A stretch of DNA of 10,391 nucleotides from Thermoplasmata archaeon. Its GTDB lineage: Archaea > Thermoplasmatota > Thermoplasmata > Thermoplasmatales > Thermoplasmataceae. The first letter of the stretch is position 1. Each line of letters starts with the position of its first letter. A program made the translations under genes and the position numbers. Under the pieces are notes generated by a model. The model was not told the DNA's origin. It searched no databases and saw only the letters and a program-made list of their open reading frames with translations. The stretch is taken from the NCBI GenBank assembly GCA_021806355.1, contig JAJZXT010000135.1:1-10391 (forward strand), read 5' to 3'. This document shows positions 5,944-10,391 of this stretch, piece by piece.

Positions 5944-7530
5944 ATGAAAGCAAGTGACCTTTTTGTGAAGGCTCTGGAGAATGAAGGAGTGGATTATGTT
6001 TTTGGCCTGCCGGGAGAAGAAAATATAGATCTGCTTGATTCAATATCACGTTCAACGATCAGGTTCATCCTGACAAGGCACGAACAGGGGGCGGCATTCA
6101 TGGCTGATGCCTATGGAAGATTAACTGGAAAACCCGGTGTCTGCCTTTCAACGCTGGGCCCGGGTGCAACGAACCTTATTACAGGTGTGGCAAATGCTCA
6201 TCTTGACAAGGTACCCCTCGTAGCAATAACAGGCCAGGCATCAAGGGAGAGATTGCATAAGGAATCACACCAGAATGTGAACACAATTGCATTATTTTCA
6301 GGAATAACAAAATACAACCAGCCGGTCATTGTGGCAGACACTATCCCGGAAATTGTCAGGAAAGCGTTCAGCGTCAGCATGCAGGATCAACCCGGTGCAA
6401 CACATATACAATTGAGTGAGGACGTGGCAGCATCCGACGCGGAACCCGCGGGATTCCTGAAACCGCCTCAAATGGAGAGACCTTTTGTGCCTTCTCCCCT
6501 GATCAAAAAGGCAGCGAAAATTATAAACAAATCAAAAAACCCTGTTATCCTGGCAGGGAATGGGATCATAAGAAGTGAGGCATGGGACTCAGTTGCTGAG
6601 TTTGTCAGCAAGACCGGGATTCCTCTTGTCACAACTTTCATGGCTAAAGGCATACTGCCATTCAACGATCCGAAGAATCTTTTTGCGGTTGGCGGCAAGC
6701 CTTACCCCATCGGAATGCGGCCACTGCATTCCTCTGATCTCATAATCGCCATCGGCTTTGACCTTGTGGAATATGACCCCGCCGTGTGGAATGCGGATCA
6801 ATCAAGGAGGATAGTAAATATCCATACCTATCCATCGGAAAGTGACAGACACTTCCAGGCAGCATATGATCTGACGGGTGACATAGGAAATACCATGGAG
6901 ATCCTGGGTAAAAGCGTTGAACAAAGGCTGGATACGGTTCTCCATGATGAAATCAGGAAGAGAAGGTTAGAAGAAATGCTTTCTTCAAAGGTGGAATTCG
7001 AGGCTATCCCGAAGGAAGTGATGAGAGTGCTCACCGAAAACGTCAAGGATGATAGTATAGTAATATCAGATGTTGGCCTGCACAAGGTATGGGTGTCCAG
7101 GTGGTTTCATCCAAGGAAGCCTGGAACTACCATAATATACAATGGATTCGCATCGATGGGTGCATCACTTCCAGCCTGTATTGCAGCCAAGCTCACATTG
7201 CCGCATAATGAAATTATTGGAATCGGAGGAGATGGCGGATTCCTGATGAATGTTCAGGAAATGGAAACTGCGCACAGGCTTGGCCTTGACTTTGTGTATA
7301 TTGTCTTTAATGACAGGAGATACAGCCTCATAGAGAAGAAGCAGCGGGACATGGGTTTCAAGCCTGAATATATTTCATTTACGAACCCTGATTTTTCACT
7401 TCTCACTTCAAGTTTCAATGGGAATCACTATCTTGTTGATAAAAAAGAGAAATTTTCGAAGGCTTTTTCCGAGGCCAGGAAGGGAAAGGGTGTCAACCTG
7501 ATCGAGGTATACCTGAATCCTCCTGACTGA
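5944..7530 (+). CDS. ThDP-dependent enzyme of the acetolactate synthase fold, possibly 2-oxoglutarate decarboxylase
   Basis: A 528-residue enzyme with all three ThDP-family domains: N-terminal pyrimidine-binding, central and C-terminal pyrophosphate-binding. It has FGLPGEENIDLLD near residue 20, the cofactor-activating glutamate E47 in TRHEQGAAFMADAYGRLTG, GPGATNL, and the Mg-ThDP motif from GDGG (D430) to N456-D, 26 residues later. Annotation would normally say acetolactate synthase large subunit (ilvB/alsS), but no small regulatory subunit gene is adjacent. The segments GEENIDLLD, STLGPGATNLITGVANAHLD and HKESHQ are shared, as I recall them, with the cyanobacterial 2-oxoglutarate decarboxylase branch, which also sits beside a succinic semialdehyde dehydrogenase gene. 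The ATG at 5944 follows a purine-rich stretch with GGGG and GTGA. A GTG at 5935, overlapping the ALDH stop, is an in-frame alternative adding three residues. Five bases separate the two genes, so they form an operon. The fold is certain; the substrate is open. Confidence 0.9.
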   Translation: MKASDLFVKALENEGVDYVFGLPGEENIDLLDSISRSTIRFILTRHEQGAAFMADAYGRLTGKPGVCLSTLGPGATNLITGVANAHLDKVPLVAITGQASRERLHKESHQNVNTIALFSGITKYNQPVIVADTIPEIVRKAFSVSMQDQPGATHIQLSEDVAASDAEPAGFLKPPQMERPFVPSPLIKKAAKIINKSKNPVILAGNGIIRSEAWDSVAEFVSKTGIPLVTTFMAKGILPFNDPKNLFAVGGKPYPIGMRPLHSSDLIIAIGFDLVEYDPAVWNADQSRRIVNIHTYPSESDRHFQAAYDLTGDIGNTMEILGKSVEQRLDTVLHDEIRKRRLEEMLSSKVEFEAIPKEVMRVLTENVKDDSIVISDVGLHKVWVSRWFHPRKPGTTIIYNGFASMGASLPACIAAKLTLPHNEIIGIGGDGGFLMNVQEMETAHRLGLDFVYIVFNDRRYSLIEKKQRDMGFKPEYISFTNPDFSLLTSSFNGNHYLVDKKEKFSKAFSEARKGKGVNLIEVYLNPPD

Positions 7531-7533
7531 GCC

Positions 7534-7543
7534 TTTTATTTTT
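7534..7543 (+). terminator. T-rich terminator at the convergent junction
   Basis: TTTTATTTTT starts four bases after the ThDP gene stop and could end its transcript. It overlaps the stop codon of the convergent nrdB gene (7536-7538). No matching T-tract is seen for nrdB in the other direction, so nrdAB transcripts may run antisense into the ThDP gene. Confidence 0.4.
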
Positions 7544-8585
7544 GCGGTGGCCTGAGTTTTCCCAAATTCATTCCCGTACCTGTCTTGGTGTAATTGGTTA
7601 CTCGCCTTTCAAAGAAATCGGTCTTGGTTGAATTCATTGATGAGTAGGAATCGATCCATGAAAGAGGGTTGTTCCTGGCTTCCGGGTAGAGTTCCGGAAG
7701 GTCAATGGCCTGGCTTCTCACATTTCCAAGGTACTTGATATACGCCTCAATAGCCTGGTCGCTGAGACCGAGTATCTGGTTCTGCGTAACATACTTTCCC
7801 CAGCTGATTTCATGCTCGACCGCCGTTCTTATCATGCCTGAAAGTTCATCCAGCATTTTTTCATCAAACCATTCCGGGTTTTCTTCCCTGAGTGTCCTCA
7901 TTATATGGGTGAACAGGGCAAGATGCGTATTCTCATCACGCTGGATCAACCTTATCATGCTCACGGTTCCCCCCATCTTGTCCTGCCTTCCAAGCGTGTA
8001 GAAAAAGGCGAAACCACTGTAGAAATATATTCCTTCAAGAAGGAAATCGGCCATGCACGACCTGATAAAATTCTCCGGGGTTGGATTGTTGATAAATTCC
8101 TCGTAGAGATCTGTTATGAACCTGTTTCTCTTTGCGAGATGCTCGTCTTCCCTCCACATATCGTAAACAGCATCCCTGGTGAGATGGTCAACCACGGACG
8201 TAAGAAGATAATCATAACTCTGTGCGTGTATAGTTTCGAAGAATGCCTGTGCCTTCAGGCAGGCTGTGACCTCCGGCGCCGTGATATATGATGCAATTGC
8301 CCCTAAATTGTCGATCTGGATGCTGTCCAGGAATATGAGGAAAGACAATGTTTTCTTGTACGCCTCCTGTTCCTCAGGAGTGAGCGAAGAGTATTGCTTC
8401 TTGTCGTCCACAAGGGGGAGTTCATCCGGAATCCAGAAAAAGCTCCTCATCTTTTTATAGAGGGGCTCAGACCACGAATATTTGCAGTTGTCGAATTCCA
8501 GCAGGTTGGTTGATGGCCCTCCAACAAGTCTTTGCCTTGACCTTTCTCTTGTCCCATCCGGGTTGAATAACTTTTTATGTTCCAT
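7536..8585 (-). CDS. nrdB: Class I ribonucleotide reductase, small (radical) subunit NrdB
   Basis: A 349-residue ferritin-like protein that makes the tyrosyl radical passed to NrdA for reduction of ribonucleotides to deoxyribonucleotides. All metal ligands of the E. coli enzyme have counterparts: D87 (LDSIQ), E117 and H120 (ETIHAQSY), E184 (LLEGIYFY), E218 and H221 (RDENTHL). The radical tyrosine is Y124. This predicts a tyrosyl-radical, oxygen-activated cofactor; the tyrosine-lacking class Ic is excluded. The length fits the family. The ATG at 8583-8585 was chosen because a strong Shine-Dalgarno AGGTGGT ends three bases upstream and family N-termini begin near here; the TTG at 8606 would overlap nrdA and lacks such support. 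It follows nrdA by 8 bases in one transcription unit. Confidence 0.96.
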   Translation of the reverse strand: MEHKKLFNPDGTRERSRQRLVGGPSTNLLEFDNCKYSWSEPLYKKMRSFFWIPDELPLVDDKKQYSSLTPEEQEAYKKTLSFLIFLDSIQIDNLGAIASYITAPEVTACLKAQAFFETIHAQSYDYLLTSVVDHLTRDAVYDMWREDEHLAKRNRFITDLYEEFINNPTPENFIRSCMADFLLEGIYFYSGFAFFYTLGRQDKMGGTVSMIRLIQRDENTHLALFTHIMRTLREENPEWFDEKMLDELSGMIRTAVEHEISWGKYVTQNQILGLSDQAIEAYIKYLGNVRSQAIDLPELYPEARNNPLSWIDSYSSMNSTKTDFFERRVTNYTKTGTGMNLGKLRPPQK

Positions 8586-8588
8586 TTT

Positions 8589-8595
8589 ACCACCT
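8589..8595 (-). promoter_or_regulatory. Shine-Dalgarno sequence of nrdB
   Basis: AGGTGGT on the minus strand overlaps the nrdA stop codon TAG and ends three bases before the nrdB ATG. It contains the archaeal GGTG core. The arrangement implies translation of nrdB coupled to termination of nrdA, and it decides the nrdB start. Confidence 0.75.
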
Positions 8596-10391
8596 ACGCC
8601 TGGCAAGCCTCACATGACGGATCATCGTCAGAATCCTCGTCTGCCGTAAAATTCCTGAAATAATAGACAGTCTTGACGCCAAGCCTCCATGCCTCGTAGT
8701 AAAGATTCAGGAAAGCCTGCTCATCCATGCCATCGGTTGCATAGATATTCATGGACTGGGATTGGTCAAGGTGTCTCTGCCTGATTGCGGCTGCCCTGAT
8801 GCTCCACATCTGATCGATCTTGTGCGCTCCTTTGTAAAAGGGGAGCGTATGCGGGTTCAGGTCCGGGGCTACCTGCTTGATTAAGAATCCTTTCTTTTCC
8901 TCAACAAATACGGGTTTGAATATCGGGTCAATGCCTGCGGTTGATCCAGCAATGACAGATGTTGAACCTGTTGGGGCAATTGCCATTATGTATCCATTCC
9001 TGATGCCATTCTTATGAACCTTTTCAGCGAGGTCTTTCCACCTAACTGAATTGTAGTTCCTGAGCTTGAAATATTCGCCATTGTCCCAGTCGCTCCCGTC
9101 AAAGAGGGGATACTTTCCCCGTTCCACTGCAAGTTCCATGGAAGTTTTAATTGCAACATGGTTAATTTCCTCGAAAATCTCATCAATTGCCAGCAGATGC
9201 TCCTCTGATTCCCAATCAATTCCCCTGTTTGCGAGAAATTGATGGTATCCCGATATGCCAACCCCAATGGCACGGTAACGCATGTTTGTTCTTGTCGCCT
9301 GTTCCAGCGGAAGATTGTTCATGGAAATGACATTGTCAAGCATCCTTACCTGGACGGGCACAACATCATTGATCTTTTCAATGGAATCTGTCCTTCCTAA
9401 ATTTATTGAGGATAGGTTGCATACGACGAGATCACCGGGAGAGTAAACCTCCATGATCTTATCACCATCAAATCTGGTTTCCTCAAGTTTCGTTGATGAC
9501 ATATTCTGGCATATCTCGGTGCATAGATTCGAGGAATAAATCATCCCGGCATGCTTGTTCGGATTTAACCTGTTAACGGTATCCCTGTTGAAAATGAATG
9601 GTCCTCCGGTTTCATAAAGGCTTTTCAGGATAGATGCCATTATATCCAGGGCAGGAAGTATCTTCCTTGATATTGATTCGTCGGAGCACAGTTCATCATA
9701 CCTTCTTTCCCATTCATCACCGTAGAAATCCTCAAGCGCGTAACCCTTCTTTTCAACTATTTCGTGGGGATCAAACAGGTACCAGTTCCCGTCGACCTCA
9801 AGTTCCCTGTAAAATTTATCCGGAACACAAATGCTTGGGAAAATATCATGCGCTTTCCTGCGGTCATCGCCACTATTTGTCTTCAGGTCAAGGAAATCAA
9901 GAATGTCCTTATGCCAGATATCCAGCCAGATGCTTGCAGCTCCGGCTCTCTGACCCAGCTGGTTGACTGATACCGCAGTGTCGTTATACAACCTCACCCA
10001 TGGCACAACACCGCTTCCCGCACCCTTATACCCTCTTATGGAACTGCCAAGGCTTCTCAGCTTTCCTATATATACTCCCATGCCGCCTCCGTTCTGTGAA
10101 ACCTTTGAAAATGTCCTTAGTCCATCAAAGATGCCTTCAAGTGAGTCTTCCGGTGTATCGATGAAGCATGAACTCAACTGCCCGTTGGTTCTCCTTGCAT
10201 TGGCAAGCGTCGGAGTTGCCATTGTAATATACAGGTTGGAAAGCACGTCGTAGAACTTCTTCGCCCACTTCAACCTTTCATGTGGTTTCTCAGCAAGGGC
10301 AAGGAAGGCAGAAATGCCCATGAAAGCTTCCTGTGGTAGTTCCAGAACCTCATTATCCACGCCCTTTATGCAGTATCTGTCACTCAGGTGC
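8594..10391 (-). CDS. nrdA: Class I ribonucleotide reductase, large (catalytic) subunit NrdA, 5' end outside the window
   Basis: The frame is open to the window edge (it already reads RYCIKG before an internal GTG at 10360), so the true start and any N-terminal ATP-cone lie beyond it. Numbering from that GTG, the 588 visible residues hold the whole ten-stranded barrel. The redox pair C65 (LSSCF) and C314 (VVCNLSSINLG) match E. coli C225 and C462. N278, C280 and E282 in SNLCTEI match N437, the thiyl-radical C439 and E441. Y566-Y567 (KTVYYF) match the radical-transfer tyrosines Y730-Y731. The C-terminal C583-x-x-C586 pair, after an acidic DEDSDDD tail, would take electrons from thioredoxin or glutaredoxin. 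The enzyme reduces ribonucleoside diphosphates with the NrdB radical. Allosteric overall control cannot be judged without the N-terminus. No lesion is seen. Confidence 0.96.
   Translation of the reverse strand, partial: HLSDRYCIKGVDNEVLELPQEAFMGISAFLALAEKPHERLKWAKKFYDVLSNLYITMATPTLANARRTNGQLSSCFIDTPEDSLEGIFDGLRTFSKVSQNGGGMGVYIGKLRSLGSSIRGYKGAGSGVVPWVRLYNDTAVSVNQLGQRAGAASIWLDIWHKDILDFLDLKTNSGDDRRKAHDIFPSICVPDKFYRELEVDGNWYLFDPHEIVEKKGYALEDFYGDEWERRYDELCSDESISRKILPALDIMASILKSLYETGGPFIFNRDTVNRLNPNKHAGMIYSSNLCTEICQNMSSTKLEETRFDGDKIMEVYSPGDLVVCNLSSINLGRTDSIEKINDVVPVQVRMLDNVISMNNLPLEQATRTNMRYRAIGVGISGYHQFLANRGIDWESEEHLLAIDEIFEEINHVAIKTSMELAVERGKYPLFDGSDWDNGEYFKLRNYNSVRWKDLAEKVHKNGIRNGYIMAIAPTGSTSVIAGSTAGIDPIFKPVFVEEKKGFLIKQVAPDLNPHTLPFYKGAHKIDQMWSIRAAAIRQRHLDQSQSMNIYATDGMDEQAFLNLYYEAWRLGVKTVYYFRNFTADEDSDDDPSCEACQA

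Noticed and set aside
8586..8606. TTG start for nrdB overlapping nrdA.
   Set aside because: The extra residues (MPGVGGK) come from the nrdA end and the Shine-Dalgarno, which points to the ATG at 8585.
1..10391. CRISPR arrays, insertion sequences, integrase or attachment sites.
   Set aside because: No regularly spaced repeats, transposase-like frames or terminal inverted repeats were seen. The tRNA end at 61 has no visible repeat of its 3' sequence downstream in the window.

Overview
The window looks like chromosomal DNA of an archaeon, most plausibly an aerobic acidophile of the Thermoplasmatales type. The pointers are a thermopsin-family secreted acid protease, several TATA-like boxes placed about 24-32 bases before start codons (mostly leaderless mRNAs), GGTG-type Shine-Dalgarno sequences inside transcription units, a PIN-domain protein in a two-gene unit, and a tRNA-Gly with discriminator A. 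The lineage is inferred from gene content; no marker gene proves it.

Layout. 1-61 is the 3' part of a tRNA-Gly(GCC). 278-874 (minus) is a small LURP-one/scramblase-like beta-barrel protein, with a promoter and an oligo-T terminator. 1056-2936 (plus) is a thermopsin-like secreted protease whose frame is cut by two in-frame stops (TGA 2409-2411, TAG 2421-2423), with no frameshift. The part beyond the stops still encodes Ig-like repeats and a C-terminal membrane anchor. 3011-4423 (minus) is a two-gene unit: an unrecognised 324-residue protein followed by a VapC-like PIN-domain protein. 4616-7530 (plus) is a tight two-gene operon: a succinate-semialdehyde-dehydrogenase-type ALDH, then a ThDP enzyme of the acetolactate-synthase fold. 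7536-10391 (minus) is class I ribonucleotide reductase, nrdA (5' end outside the window) then nrdB, convergent with the ThDP gene and only 5 bp away.

How the genes work together. The most interesting unit is the ALDH/ThDP pair. Its layout matches the 2-oxoglutarate decarboxylase plus succinic semialdehyde dehydrogenase pair that closes the TCA cycle in cyanobacteria, where the decarboxylase was long annotated as acetolactate synthase. A similar bypass is a plausible hypothesis here, but the substrate cannot be read from sequence alone. NrdA and NrdB form an oxygen-dependent ribonucleotide reductase, consistent with aerobic life. The PIN pair resembles a toxin-antitoxin or RNA-processing module with an unknown partner. 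The thermopsin locus is either a recent pseudogene or a case of stop-codon readthrough.
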